The notes: generated by a model not told the origin, from the sequence alone. A stretch of DNA of 64,000 bases from Zoogloeaceae bacterium (GCA_031277315.1 JAITMP010000022.1:62001-126000); one strand, 5' to 3'; shown: positions 1-9,064, numbered from the stretch's first letter. Numbers and translations: made by a program.

Positions 1-1288
1 CGGCGACGATGTCGACGCCGGCGATGTCAAGCCCGACCACGCGCGCCGCCAGCGCGGCGGCGGCGGCGGTGTCGGGGTGCACCTTGTCGGTCACGTCGTC
101 GGTGAGTTGACCGTAACGGCGCAGCAGGACTGTCTCGCCCGCCGGCGGCACGGAAGTGGCGTCATAACCCTGCCGCGCCAGTTCCAGCGCCACCGCCGGT
201 TCGCGGCCAAGCAGCAGGGGTTCGAGCGGAAAGGATTCGTCCGCGCCGCAACGCGGATCGGAATTGACCTGGCTGTCGATGAGTTGAACGATGGTCGATG
301 CGCCGTCGCCGATGACCTGGGTGATTTTTCCGCGCGCGGCGGCGACGAGGCGGCCGCCGACCACCAGCAGGCGGTGCTCGATGCCGAGAACATAACGCTC
401 GACCATGACGGCGTTGCCCTGCGCGTCGGCGATGCGCCAGGCGGCTTCGACCTGATCGCGCGCGGTCAACAGCAGCGAAACGCCGCGCGCGTGGTTGGCG
501 TCGGTCGGCTTGACGACCACCGGCAAGCCGATGTCCTCCGCCGCTTCCCATGCGTCTTCCGGGCTGGCCGCGACGCGGCCGTCGGGAACCGGCAGGCCGC
601 AGGATGCCAGCAGGCGCTTGGTCAGATCCTTGTCGCGTGAAATGCCCTCGGCGATGGCGGAAGTGGCATCGGTTTCCGCCGTCCAGATGCGGCGCTGGCG
701 GGCGCCGTAGCCAAGCTGCACCAGATTGCCGTCGTTCAGGCGGATGAAGGGAATGCCGCGCTCGATGGCGCTTTCGACGATGCTGCCGGTGCTGGGGCCG
801 AGGCAGAGCCTGTCGGCCAGTTCGCGCAGTTGCCCGATGACGCCCGGCACGTCGTAGGGCGTGTCGTTGATGGCGGCCATGACGAGATCGCGCCCGGCGG
901 CAAGGCAGGCGCGGGTTACTTGCTCCTGCCGCGAGCGGACGACGATTTTATACACGCCGCGCTGCGATGTTTCACGCGCCTTGCCGAAGCCGGTGCGCTG
1001 TCCGGCCAGATTTTGCAGTTCGAGGGTAACGTGTTCGAGGATGTGAGCGGCCCAGGTGCCTTCGCGCAGGCGATGCAGAAAACCGCCGCGCTCGCCTTCG
1101 CTGCAACGGTGCTCGATGAGGGAAGGCAGCCAAGCGGAGAGGCGTTCGTAAAAACCGGGGATGGTGTTCGACGGCGCTTCTTCGAGTGCGCCGATGTCGA
1201 CCCAAGCCTCGATGGCGGGCCGATAAGTCCAGATATTCGGTCCGCGCAAAGCGGCGATGCGTAGCAAAGCGATGTCTGCGTATTTCAT
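1..1288 (-). CDS. cphA: Cyanophycin synthetase, N-terminal part (cut by window edge)
   Basis: Makes cyanophycin, the Asp-Arg storage polymer, by ATP-dependent addition of Asp and then Arg to the chain. About 429 N-terminal residues are visible; the family is usually 750-900 residues, so roughly half the gene lies outside the window. Translation from the ATG at 1286-1288 gives the typical opening (LRIAALRGPNIW), then EGTWAAHILEHVTLELQNLAG, and from about residue 220 an ATP-grasp region (LPVVVKPTDANHARGVS, VMVERYVLGIEHRLLVV). The reading frame is open to base 1. It is transcribed divergently from an ABC transporter/DUF1854 pair that accompanies cyanophycin genes in other betaproteobacteria. Whether this is the main CphA or a second paralogue cannot be told without the rest of the protein. 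Confidence 0.93.
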   Translation of the reverse strand, partial: MKYADIALLRIAALRGPNIWTYRPAIEAWVDIGALEEAPSNTIPGFYERLSAWLPSLIEHRCSEGERGGFLHRLREGTWAAHILEHVTLELQNLAGQRTGFGKARETSQRGVYKIVVRSRQEQVTRACLAAGRDLVMAAINDTPYDVPGVIGQLRELADRLCLGPSTGSIVESAIERGIPFIRLNDGNLVQLGYGARQRRIWTAETDATSAIAEGISRDKDLTKRLLASCGLPVPDGRVAASPEDAWEAAEDIGLPVVVKPTDANHARGVSLLLTARDQVEAAWRIADAQGNAVMVERYVLGIEHRLLVVGGRLVAAARGKITQVIGDGASTIVQLIDSQVNSDPRCGADESFPLEPLLLGREPAVALELARQGYDATSVPPAGETVLLRRYGQLTDDVTDKVHPDTAAAAALAARVVGLDIAGVDIVA

Positions 1289-1507
1289 GAAACCTTGTCG
1301 CGGAACCGGCGGCCCCAGCAAGGGATATGTCGTTCTGAGGCGAAATAACGACGCACCCCGTGTTAGGTTTACCGGAACGGGAAATAATTCTGCCGCCGGC
1401 CTGTATCCTTTCCGGCGCTTGGCGCGTTAAGTGAAAATATAGAGAAAGCGGAGGTCCGCCCATGTCGCAGAACCTCCCCGGTAGCTCCCTGGTAGTCGAA
1501 TAACTCC
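1289..1507. promoter_or_regulatory. Divergent intergenic region cphA / ABC transporter
   Basis: This 219-bp gap between two divergent starts must hold both promoters. On the minus strand a TATATT -10-like hexamer lies at 1436-1441, inside TCTCTATATTTTCAC, which closely resembles the -10 region of the aceA promoter in this window (TCTCTATACTTTCAC). No convincing -35 hexamer lies 17 bp upstream. No clear plus-strand promoter was recognised. Confidence 0.3.
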
Positions 1508-3808
1508 ATGAATTCAAATCATTCTGATAAAACGGAACGGCTTGTCACGGAAGAACCGTGGCGCGGCGAAATAATGCATCGTCTGCATCCGGGCGAGACG
1601 CTGGAAGCGGGACTGGAACTCGATCTGGACGATACCCTGCGCTACGCCGGCGGCCTGCTGGCCGTCACCGACCGGCGTCTGCTGGCGCGGCTGCCGGGGC
1701 AAGCCGGGTGGCGGGAATGGCCGTATCAAGCCGGATTGCGCCTGACGCATGCCGACCATGCCGGCGTCGGCAGTCTGGAACTGCTCGACGCGGCGGGCCG
1801 CCTCGCCTGCTGGCGTTTCACGCTTGGCCGCGATCCGGCGGCGCTGCGGCTGACCGCCGCCTTCGAGCGGCAACTGGCGCGCCATCTGAGCGGCCAGCCG
1901 GCCGAATCGCCCCGGACGGAAGAAGAACTCTGCCTGAAATGCGGCGCCGCGCTGGACACGGAAGGCGCTTGCCCGGTCTGCGCGCGGGAAAGCGACGCGC
2001 CGCCGTCGCCGCGCGCCCTGCTGCGACTGGGCCGCTTCGCCCGGCCCTACCGCTGGCCGCTGTTCTGGGGCTTCATGCTGACGCTGGCCTCGACCGCCGC
2101 GGCGATGGTGCCGCCTTACCTGACCATGCCGCTGATGGACGACGTGCTGATTCCCTATCAGAACGGGCAGCCGATCAACGTTCATCAAGTCGCGCTGCTG
2201 CTCGGCGGCCTGCTGATCGCCAGCGTGCTGGCCTGGGGCTTGTCCTGGGCCAAGACCTACATCCTGTCGCTGGTGGCTGAGCACATCGGCTCCGATCTGC
2301 GCACCACCACCTTCGAGCACCTGATGGGGCTGTCGCTCGAATATTACGGCGGCAAACGCACCGGCGACCTGATGGCGCGCATCGGCTCCGAGTCGGATCG
2401 CATCTGCCTGTTTCTTTCCCTCCACGTGCTCGACTTCGCCACCGACATGCTGATGATCGCAATGACGGCGGCGATCCTGTTTTCCATCAATCCCTGGCTG
2501 GCGCTGGTGACGCTGCTGCCGCTGCCTTTCATCGCCTGGATGATCCAGAAGGTGCGCAACCGCCTGCGCGCCGGCTTCGAGAAGGCAGACCGGATCTGGT
2601 CGGAAATCTCCAACGTGCTGGCCGACACCATTCCCGGCATCCGCGTCGTCAAGGCGTTCGCGCAGGAGCGCCGCGAGGCGCGGCGTTTTCGCGCCGCCAA
2701 CGCCATCAACCTGACGGTGAACGACCGCGTGAACCGCGTCTGGTCGCTCTTCTCGCCGACCGTTACCCTGCTCACGGAAATCGGCTTGCTGGTGGTGTGG
2801 GCCTTCGGCATCTGGCTGGTATCGGAAAACCAGATCACGGTGGGCGTGCTGACGGCCTTCATCGCCTATATCTCGCGCTTCTACACGCGGCTCGATTCGA
2901 TGAGCCGCATCGTCTCCACCACCCAGCGCGCCGCCGCCAGCGCCAAGCGCCTGTTTGACATTCTCGACCACACCTCCAGCGTGCCGGAACCGGCCAGCCC
3001 GATCCGCCTGCCGGCGGTGCAAGGGCGGATCGAACTCAGCGAAGTCGCCTTCCGCTACGGCAGCCGCCCGGTGCTGCGCGGCGTCGATCTCGCCATCGCG
3101 CCGGGTGAAATGATCGGTCTGGTCGGGCACAGCGGTTCCGGCAAAACCACGCTGGTAAACCTGATCTGCCGCTTCTACGATGTGACGGAAGGTGCGATCC
3201 GTCTCGACGGCATCGATATCCGTCAACTGGCGCTGGCCGGCTATCGCCGCAACATCGGCCTCGTGTTGCAGGAACCGTTCCTGTTCTTCGGCACCGTCGC
3301 CGACAACATCGCCTACGGCAAACCGGACGCCAGCCGCGAGGAAATCGTCGCCGCCGCCCGCGCCGCCCACGCCCACGAATTCATCCTGCGCCTGCCGCAC
3401 GGCTACGACTCGCTCGTCGGCGAGCGCGGACAAGGGCTGTCCGGCGGCGAGCGCCAGCGCATCTCCATCGCCCGGGCGCTGCTCATCGACCCGCGCATTC
3501 TCATTCTCGACGAAGCCACCTCGTCGGTGGATACCGAAACCGAAAAGGAAATCCAGACCGCCCTCGACAATCTGGTGCGCGGACGCACCACCATCGCCAT
3601 CGCCCACCGCCTGTCCACCCTGCGCAAGGCCAACCGTCTGGTGGTGATGGAACGCGGCTGCATCGTCGAAACCGGCAGCCACGACGAACTGATGGCAAGC
3701 GAAGGCGCCTACTGGCGTCTCTATCAGGCGCAGGCGCGCAACATCGACGAAGAAACGGAAAGCAACACTGCGCCGTTGCGCGTCGAACACAAACCGAGAG
3801 GGCAATAA
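1508..3808 (+). CDS. Cyanophycin-associated ABC exporter (fused membrane and ATPase domains)
   Basis: A 766-residue ABC half-transporter. Residues about 185-480 form the six-helix exporter membrane domain. The ATPase follows, with Walker A GHSGSGKTT near residue 540, signature LSGGERQR near 645 and Walker B ILILDEATS near 665. Ahead of the membrane domain are about 180 extra residues. Residues 30-130 look like a small beta-rich PH-like domain (LLAVTDRRLLAR), and residues 142-160 hold a CxxC...CxxC zinc-ribbon-like knuckle. The next gene, DUF1854, follows after 2 bp, so the two are co-transcribed. I recall this pair being annotated as cyanophycin metabolism-associated; its substrate is not established. 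The start lacks a strong ribosome site; an in-frame ATG at 1573 is an alternative. Confidence 0.85.
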   Translation: MNSNHSDKTERLVTEEPWRGEIMHRLHPGETLEAGLELDLDDTLRYAGGLLAVTDRRLLARLPGQAGWREWPYQAGLRLTHADHAGVGSLELLDAAGRLACWRFTLGRDPAALRLTAAFERQLARHLSGQPAESPRTEEELCLKCGAALDTEGACPVCARESDAPPSPRALLRLGRFARPYRWPLFWGFMLTLASTAAAMVPPYLTMPLMDDVLIPYQNGQPINVHQVALLLGGLLIASVLAWGLSWAKTYILSLVAEHIGSDLRTTTFEHLMGLSLEYYGGKRTGDLMARIGSESDRICLFLSLHVLDFATDMLMIAMTAAILFSINPWLALVTLLPLPFIAWMIQKVRNRLRAGFEKADRIWSEISNVLADTIPGIRVVKAFAQERREARRFRAANAINLTVNDRVNRVWSLFSPTVTLLTEIGLLVVWAFGIWLVSENQITVGVLTAFIAYISRFYTRLDSMSRIVSTTQRAAASAKRLFDILDHTSSVPEPASPIRLPAVQGRIELSEVAFRYGSRPVLRGVDLAIAPGEMIGLVGHSGSGKTTLVNLICRFYDVTEGAIRLDGIDIRQLALAGYRRNIGLVLQEPFLFFGTVADNIAYGKPDASREEIVAAARAAHAHEFILRLPHGYDSLVGERGQGLSGGERQRISIARALLIDPRILILDEATSSVDTETEKEIQTALDNLVRGRTTIAIAHRLSTLRKANRLVVMERGCIVETGSHDELMASEGAYWRLYQAQARNIDEETESNTAPLRVEHKPRGQ

Positions 3809-3810
3809 GG

Positions 3811-4278
3811 ATGGGAATTGATTTTCAACTCGCCCGCGACGCCTTTGGCCGCCTGACGCTAACCGCCGCCGACGGCACCGTCCACCAGGGCGTCGCGCCG
3901 GTGCGCGCCTTCCCCATCGCCGCGCCCGGCGAAGGTATCGCGCTCGTCGGCGCGGACGGCCACGAAGCGGGCTGGATTGAACGTCTCGACGCGCTGCCGC
4001 CGGCGCAACGGCAACTGCTGGAAGAAGCCCTCGCCGAACGCGAATTCATGCCCGAGATCCGCCGCCTGCACAGCGTCTCCAGCTTCGCCACGCCGAGCAC
4101 ATGGCGCGTCGATACCGACCGCGGCGAAACAAACCTGGTGCTGCGGGGAGAAGAATTCATCCGCCGCCTCGGCCCCTCCTGGCTGCTCATCGAAGACAGC
4201 CACGGCATCCATTTCCTCGTGCGCGACCTCGCCGCCCTCGACACCACCAGCCGCAGACTGCTGGACCGGTTTCTGTAA
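3811..4278 (+). CDS. DUF1854 protein, cyanophycin-associated
   Basis: A 155-residue soluble protein without signal peptide or membrane segment. It matches DUF1854 by its pattern: an N-terminal FxLxRDAFGRLTL strand, P(I)AAPGEGIALV, a central LEEALAEREFMPEI helix, then TPSTWRVDTDRG and a C-terminal LLIEDSHGIHFLVRDLAALD. A GAGAGGG ribosome site precedes it and the stop of the ABC gene is 2 bp upstream, so the two proteins probably act together. The family has no known biochemical activity; a regulatory or coupling role for the transporter is only inferred from position. Confidence 0.8.
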   Translation: MGIDFQLARDAFGRLTLTAADGTVHQGVAPVRAFPIAAPGEGIALVGADGHEAGWIERLDALPPAQRQLLEEALAEREFMPEIRRLHSVSSFATPSTWRVDTDRGETNLVLRGEEFIRRLGPSWLLIEDSHGIHFLVRDLAALDTTSRRLLDRFL

Positions 4279-4302
4279 GCGCCTGTTCATGGTTTTTTGT
4301 GC

Positions 4303-4327
4303 CAGCGCCGCTTGGGAAGCGGCGCTG
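4303..4327. repeat. Intergenic perfect hairpin
   Basis: An 11-bp perfect inverted repeat with a GGG loop (arms 4303-4313 and 4317-4327) between the convergent DUF1854 and mechanosensitive-channel genes. There is no T-run 3' of the hairpin on either coding strand (the T6 run lies on the wrong side), so it is not a canonical intrinsic terminator. It may still block readthrough from both sides. Confidence 0.45.
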
Positions 4328-4416
4328 CGCCTCATCGCCAGCCCCGAAACCCGTCACAATATCGCAAAAATCATTGTCTTCGCCTCGGCAAACGGCTTGA
4401 TAAACCGATGCGGGAT

Positions 4417-5667
4417 TTACTCTGAAAACCGTTCCCGCCTGTCCGCGAACCGGTCGATGAAGCGGGAGAAATCGTTGCTGGTTGGTTCCTGGACGGCGCG
4501 GAGGTCGAACAGCGGCAGGATGGCGTAGAGATGGTCGAAGATGTCCGACTGGATCGCTTCGTACTCGCCCCATTTGGTGGTGTTGGTGAAGGCGTAGACT
4601 TCGAGCGGCAGGCCCGTGGCTTCGGGGTTGAGCTGGCGCACCAGCACCGTCATGTCCTGGCGGATGCGCGGATGGTGGCGCAGATAGATGTTCAGGTAGG
4701 CGCGCAGGGTGCCGATGTTGGTCAGGCGCCGGAAATTCACGCTGCTGGCGTTTTGCAGTTGGCGGTTATGCTGTTCGAGTTCCGGCAGCTTGTTTTGCAG
4801 ATAATCCTCCAGCACTTGCAGCTTGCCGAGCCGCTGGATGTCGGCTTCTTCGAGAAAGCGGATCGAGCCGATGTCGATGAGGACGGCCCGCTTGATCCGT
4901 CTGCCGCCGGATTCCGACATGCCGCGCCAGTTCTTGAATGAATGTTCGAGAAAGTGATGCGTCGGGATGATGGTGATGGTGCGGTCCCAGTTTTGCACCT
5001 TCACTGAATTCAGCGCGATGTCGATGACGTCGCCGTCGGCGTTGAATTGCGGCATCTCGATCCAGTCTCCGACCTTGATGAGGCGGTTGGTCGTCAACTG
5101 GATGCCGGCGACGAAGGAAAGAATGGTGTCGCGGAAAACGAGCAGCCAGACCGCCGTGGCGGCGCCCAGGCCGCTGAGAAAAACCCAGGGCGATTTGTTG
5201 AAGACGATCGAGAAAATCAGAATGCATGCGGCCAGATAGGCGAGCAGGGTGAGGACTTGCAGGAAGCCCTTGATCGGCCTGTTGTGCGATATGTCGAGCT
5301 TGGCGTAGTTTTCCTCGATGGCGTAGAACAGCGCCGAGAGCGAGCGGGCGCAGGCCAGCGTCAGCAAAATCAGCAAGGTTTTTTCGATGACGCGCTGCGT
5401 CGTCGCCGGAAAATCGGCGATGCCGTGAATCCCCACCGCCACCGCCACGATCGGCAGAATCCATGAAGCCTGAAAAAGAAAGCGCGAATGGAGCAGGGAA
5501 CGCGCCCAGATGTTGGACAGATTGTTCGTCGCGCGCTGCATCGAGGCGAACAGGACGCGGCGGAAGACGATGAAAACCAGGAAGGCCAGCAGCACGATGA
5601 GGGCGGATCGCGCATAGGGCAGGGCGTCGGCGTCCAGCCCCAGCCATGTTTCAATATCGGTCAACAT
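4417..5667 (-). CDS. Mechanosensitive ion channel, YbdG/MscS family
   Basis: A 416-residue inner-membrane protein, the same size as E. coli YbdG (415). Five hydrophobic segments in the first 230 residues are followed by the conserved MscS pore-to-beta junction (FRDTILSFVAGIQLTTNRLIKVGDWIEMPQFNADG), then VIDIALNSVKVQNWDRTITIIPTHHFLEHSFKNWRGM. These are hallmarks of the YbdG subfamily, including the beta-domain insertion. It should open under membrane tension to release osmolytes. The chosen ATG at 5667 has AGAAGGA about 8 nt upstream; an in-frame extension to 5838 is non-homologous and was left out. It appears to be a single-gene unit. Confidence 0.9.
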   Translation of the reverse strand: MLTDIETWLGLDADALPYARSALIVLLAFLVFIVFRRVLFASMQRATNNLSNIWARSLLHSRFLFQASWILPIVAVAVGIHGIADFPATTQRVIEKTLLILLTLACARSLSALFYAIEENYAKLDISHNRPIKGFLQVLTLLAYLAACILIFSIVFNKSPWVFLSGLGAATAVWLLVFRDTILSFVAGIQLTTNRLIKVGDWIEMPQFNADGDVIDIALNSVKVQNWDRTITIIPTHHFLEHSFKNWRGMSESGGRRIKRAVLIDIGSIRFLEEADIQRLGKLQVLEDYLQNKLPELEQHNRQLQNASSVNFRRLTNIGTLRAYLNIYLRHHPRIRQDMTVLVRQLNPEATGLPLEVYAFTNTTKWGEYEAIQSDIFDHLYAILPLFDLRAVQEPTSNDFSRFIDRFADRRERFSE

Positions 5668-5811
5668 GTTCCGGCATCCTTCTGGAATATCAGGCTGGAT
5701 TCTAATCCCTTCGGGCCGGATTGCCCGTCGCTCCGCCGGGTTTGCACGCAAAGCCGGGCAGGTGACGCGAGCGTTGTAGTACCATCGCCAAACTGCCCAA
5801 ACCGTCCAAAT

Positions 5812-5855
5812 CGCGCAATCTCCGCGCAATCCCCGCATAATCCCCGCGCAATCCG
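5812..5855. repeat. Four 11-bp tandem repeats abutting the MATE start codon
   Basis: Four head-to-tail 11-bp units run directly into the start of the next gene: CGCGCAATCTC, CGCGCAATCCC, CGCATAATCCC and CGCGCAATCCG. The last base of unit 4 is the first base of the GTG start. The period is not a multiple of three, but the array lies upstream of the coding frame, so a copy change would alter promoter or leader spacing rather than the protein. Confidence 0.75.
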
Positions 5856-7237
5856 TGAGTCATTCCGCTTCCGCTTCCACTGTCGCCTCCGCCGCTGCCT
5901 CCGCTGCTCCGCTCACCCGTCTGCTGCGCCTTGCCTGGCCGGTGCTGGTGGCTCAGCTCGTCATCGCGGGCAACGGCTTGATCGACACGATCATGGCGGG
6001 CCGTTTGTCGGCGCTCGATCTGGCCGCCGTCGGCGTCGGCGCTTCGATCTACATCACGATTTTCGTCACCGCGATGGGCGTGCTGATGGCATTGACGCCC
6101 GTCGCCGCCCAGCACTACGGCGCCGGCCGCTACGCCGACATCGGCGAGGACGTGCGTCAGTGCGGCTGGCTGGCGTTGCTGGTGGCGCTGCTCGGCATGC
6201 TGCTGCTGCGTTATCCCGAGCCTTTCATCGCGTTGGCGAAGCTGACGCCGGCGATGGAAGACAAAGTGCGCGCTTATCTGCGCGCGCTTTCATGGAGCAT
6301 GATTCCCGGCCTCGCTTTCCGCGTCTTTTATGGCCTGATGACGGGCATTGGCCGCCCGCGCGCGATCATGGTGTTCAACGTGATTTTCGTGGCGGCCAAG
6401 GTGCCGCTGAACGCCTTGTTCGTGTACGGGCTGGGCATGGGCGCCGCCGGCTGCGGAGTGGCGACCGCCGTCATCTCGTGGCCGGTCGGCGTGCTGGCGT
6501 GGGCCTGGTATGCGGCGCGGGGCGGCGACGCGCGCTATGGCGTGCTGGCGCGCTTCTCCTGGCCGCGACCGGCGGCGCTGCTGGAACTGGTGCGGATCGG
6601 CCTGCCGATCGGCTTGACGATGCTGGTCGACGTCACCGCCTTCACGTTCATGGCCTTGTTCATCGCCCGTCTCGGCCCCGGCGTGGCGGCGGCGCACCAG
6701 ATCGCGGCCAGCGTCACCGTGCTGACGTACATGATTCCGCTCTCCATCGGTCAAGCCGCGCTGGTGCTGGCCGGTCACGCCCTCGGCGCGGGAGAGGCGG
6801 CGAGGGCGCGGCGCACCGGCCTTACCGGCATCGCGCTTGGCGCCGCCGTCGCCGCGCTGGTCAGCGTCGGCCTCTGGTTCGGCGCGGCGCATATCGCCGC
6901 GCTCTACACCCCTGACGCCGCCGTGCGTCAGGCCGCCGCCGCCCTGATCGCCCTCGTCGCCGTCTATCATTTTGTCGACGCCTTTCAAGCCGTCGTCGTC
7001 AACATCCTGCGCGGCTACAAGCGGACGCTGGTGCCGATGCTCTTGTATGTCGTCGCGCTCTGGGGCGTCGGGCTGGCTGGCGGCTACCTGCTCGGACTGA
7101 CCGATCTTCTCGGCCCCGCTCGCGGCGCCGCCGGTTTCTGGCTCGCCGCCGCCGCCGCGCTCACGCTGGCCAGCGGCGGCGTGCTGGCGTATTTTCTGAC
7201 CGTCTCGCGCGCGGCGCTTCCTGACGCCGCCGTGTAA
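5855..7237 (+). CDS. MATE family multidrug/Na+ antiporter
   Basis: A 460-residue, 12-helix membrane exporter of the NorM/DinF group, expected to expel cationic drugs or metabolites in exchange for Na+ or H+. The MATE fold shows as two homologous halves: LLRLAWPVLVAQLVIAGNGLIDTIMAGRLSALDLAAVG near residue 25, and LLELVRIGLPIGLTMLVDVTAFTFMALFIARLG near residue 240, each ending in a helix with G-A-G elements. The only plausible start is the GTG at 5855; no other start codon precedes the conserved first helix. No ribosome site is visible because the 11-bp repeat array occupies that position. It converges on the LysR gene with a 5-bp gap. Confidence 0.9.
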   Translation: MSHSASASTVASAAASAAPLTRLLRLAWPVLVAQLVIAGNGLIDTIMAGRLSALDLAAVGVGASIYITIFVTAMGVLMALTPVAAQHYGAGRYADIGEDVRQCGWLALLVALLGMLLLRYPEPFIALAKLTPAMEDKVRAYLRALSWSMIPGLAFRVFYGLMTGIGRPRAIMVFNVIFVAAKVPLNALFVYGLGMGAAGCGVATAVISWPVGVLAWAWYAARGGDARYGVLARFSWPRPAALLELVRIGLPIGLTMLVDVTAFTFMALFIARLGPGVAAAHQIAASVTVLTYMIPLSIGQAALVLAGHALGAGEAARARRTGLTGIALGAAVAALVSVGLWFGAAHIAALYTPDAAVRQAAAALIALVAVYHFVDAFQAVVVNILRGYKRTLVPMLLYVVALWGVGLAGGYLLGLTDLLGPARGAAGFWLAAAAALTLASGGVLAYFLTVSRAALPDAAV

Positions 7238-7242
7238 TGGCA

Positions 7243-8148
7243 TCAGGCGGCGAGGGCGGTTTTCCAGTAGTCGGGGTTGCCGTAGGCGTGCTTGAGATGG
7301 TCGATGAGCAGGCGCACGCGCAACGGCAGGTATTTGCGTTGCGGGAAGACGGCGTAGATGCCGGTCGGCGGGGCGGCGAAGGCTTGCAGCACCGGAATCA
7401 GCGCGCCGCGCTGCAAGTCTTCGCCGACTTCCCACAGCGAGCGCCAGGCCAGTCCCCGTCCGGCCAGCGCCCATTCGTGCAGGACGGCGCCGTCATTGCA
7501 TTCAAACTGGCCCGAAACCTTGATGCTGATGGCCTGCTCGCCGTCGCGGAACAGCCAGCCGCGCTGCTGGCCGAGCGACAGGCAGCGGTGATCGGCGAGA
7601 TCGGCCAGCGCGCGCGGCATGCCGTGCCGCGCCAGATAATCGGGGCTGGCCACCACCACGCGCCGGTTTTCCGCCAGCCGGATGCTGACCAGACTGGAAT
7701 CGGACAACTCGCCGACGCGGATGGCGCAATCGACGCCTTCGTTCACCAGATCGACCAGGCGGTCGGAGAGATCGAGATCCACCGTCACTTCGGGATTCGC
7801 GTCGAGAAACGGCATGACGAGCGGCGCGACGTGGCGGCGGCCAAAGCCGGCCGGGGCTGAAACGCGCAGATGGCCGCGCGCCTTGACGCCGCCCAGACTC
7901 ACCGACGCCTCGGCGTCGCCCAGCTCGCGCAGGATGCGCTGGCAGTCTTCGAGGTAGGCGCTGCCCTCGAAGGTGAGCGTCACCCGCCGCGTCGTGCGCA
8001 GCAGCAGCTTGACGCCAAGACGCGCTTCGAGCGCGTCCAGCCGCCGGCTGACGACGCCCGGCGCGACGCCCTCGGCGGCGGCGGCGGCGGTCAGGCTGCC
8101 CCGGCTCGCCACCGAGGCAAAGGTTTCGATCTGTTTCAAGCGGCCCAT
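7243..8148 (-). CDS. LysR family transcriptional regulator
   Basis: A 301-residue LysR regulator. The N-terminal winged helix (MGRLKQIETFASVASRGSLT, then SRRLDALEARLGVKLLLRTTRRVTLT) binds DNA, and the rest is a two-lobe effector domain. The ATG at 8148 has AAGGAGCG just upstream; the extension to 8328 is not conserved in type. It is divergent from hyi-aceB with 91 bp between the starts, the normal arrangement for a LysR gene and its target. It is therefore a good candidate regulator of glyoxylate/hydroxypyruvate metabolism, although many short LysR proteins of this kind (CrgA-like) regulate unrelated oxidoreductases. Confidence 0.92.
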   Translation of the reverse strand: MGRLKQIETFASVASRGSLTAAAAAEGVAPGVVSRRLDALEARLGVKLLLRTTRRVTLTFEGSAYLEDCQRILRELGDAEASVSLGGVKARGHLRVSAPAGFGRRHVAPLVMPFLDANPEVTVDLDLSDRLVDLVNEGVDCAIRVGELSDSSLVSIRLAENRRVVVASPDYLARHGMPRALADLADHRCLSLGQQRGWLFRDGEQAISIKVSGQFECNDGAVLHEWALAGRGLAWRSLWEVGEDLQRGALIPVLQAFAAPPTGIYAVFPQRKYLPLRVRLLIDHLKHAYGNPDYWKTALAA

Positions 8149-8239
8149 GCGCGGCGCTCCTTCAGTTTTGCTTTTATTGCAACAATGATTTGATTTTATA
8201 CCTGTTTTATGAACTGACAAGTGCATGTATCTTTGCCCG
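8149..8239. promoter_or_regulatory. lysR/hyi divergent promoter region
   Basis: This AT-rich 91-bp region separates lysR and hyi. It contains an 11-bp interrupted palindrome, ATTGCAACAAT (8176-8186), followed by TGATTTGATTTTATACC. The palindrome resembles the T-N11-A core bound by LysR proteins. A precise -35/-10 pair could not be assigned. Confidence 0.35.
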
Positions 8240-9064
8240 ATGCCGAAATTCGCCGCCAATCTGTCGATGCTGTTTACCGAGGCGCCGCTGCTCGACCGCT
8301 TCGAGCGGGCGGCGCAGGCCGGCTTCACGGCGGCGGAACTCCAGTTTCCTTATGACACGCCAATAGAGCCGTTGCGGCAGGCGCTGCGCCGCAGCGGCCT
8401 GCGTCTGGTGTTGCACAATCTGCCGGCGGGGGACTGGGCGGCGGGCGAGCGCGGCATCGCCTGCCATCCCGATCGCATGGAGGAATTCAGGGCCGGCGTG
8501 GACAGGGCGATTGACTACGCCCTGGCGCTCGGCGTTCCGCAGTTGAATTGTCTGGCCGGCATCCGCCCGCCGGAGACGCCGGAAGCAACGGCGCGGCGCG
8601 TGCTGGCGGATAATCTGCGTTTTGCCGCCGCGAAGCTGAAAGCGCACGGGCTGAAGCTGCTGATCGAGCCGATCAACACGCATGACATGCCCGGCTTCTT
8701 TCTCCACGGCACGCGGCAGGCGCTTGAACTGATCGCTGAAATCCGGTCGGAAATGGACAACCTGTTCCTGCAATACGACGTGTATCACGTGCAGCGCATG
8801 GGAGGCGATGTCATCGGCGCGCTCGCCGCGCATATCGACCGCATCGCCCACATTCAAATCGCCGACGCGCCGGGCCGCCACGAGCCGGGCACGGGCGAAA
8901 TCGATTTCGCTTCCCTTTTCGCCTGCCTCGACCGCATCGGCTATGCCGGTTGGGTGGGCTGCGAATACCGGCCCGCGGCGGCCACCGAGGCCGGCCTCGG
9001 CTGGCTGCCGCGCCCGCAATCCGTTTCACATAGCAACGCGCATTCAATCAAGGAGCCATCATGA
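8240..9064 (+). CDS. hyi: Hydroxypyruvate isomerase
   Basis: Interconverts hydroxypyruvate and tartronate semialdehyde in glyoxylate metabolism. The TIM-barrel protein is very like E. coli Hyi: FAANLSMLFTE at the start, LHNLPAGDWAAGERGIAC near residue 60, the metal-site strand LKLLIEPINTHDMPGFF near 145, LQYDVYHVQRMGGD, and HIQIADAPGRHEPGTGEID with the final WVGCEY strand. The start is set at the internal ATG (8240), which aligns with the family N-terminus; an upstream in-frame ATG at 8225 adds five residues. The C-terminus runs about 15 residues past the E. coli end, up to an ATGA overlap with aceB, showing translational coupling. No glyoxylate carboligase gene is in view. Confidence 0.9.
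   Translation: MPKFAANLSMLFTEAPLLDRFERAAQAGFTAAELQFPYDTPIEPLRQALRRSGLRLVLHNLPAGDWAAGERGIACHPDRMEEFRAGVDRAIDYALALGVPQLNCLAGIRPPETPEATARRVLADNLRFAAAKLKAHGLKLLIEPINTHDMPGFFLHGTRQALELIAEIRSEMDNLFLQYDVYHVQRMGGDVIGALAAHIDRIAHIQIADAPGRHEPGTGEIDFASLFACLDRIGYAGWVGCEYRPAAATEAGLGWLPRPQSVSHSNAHSIKEPS

Noticed and set aside
1514..3805. 763-codon minus-strand frame opposite the ABC transporter
   Set aside because: Antisense shadow; the plus-strand frame carries all ABC motifs.
4303..4327. Intrinsic terminator after DUF1854 or the MscS-type gene
   Set aside because: The stem is perfect but no T-run follows it on either coding strand.
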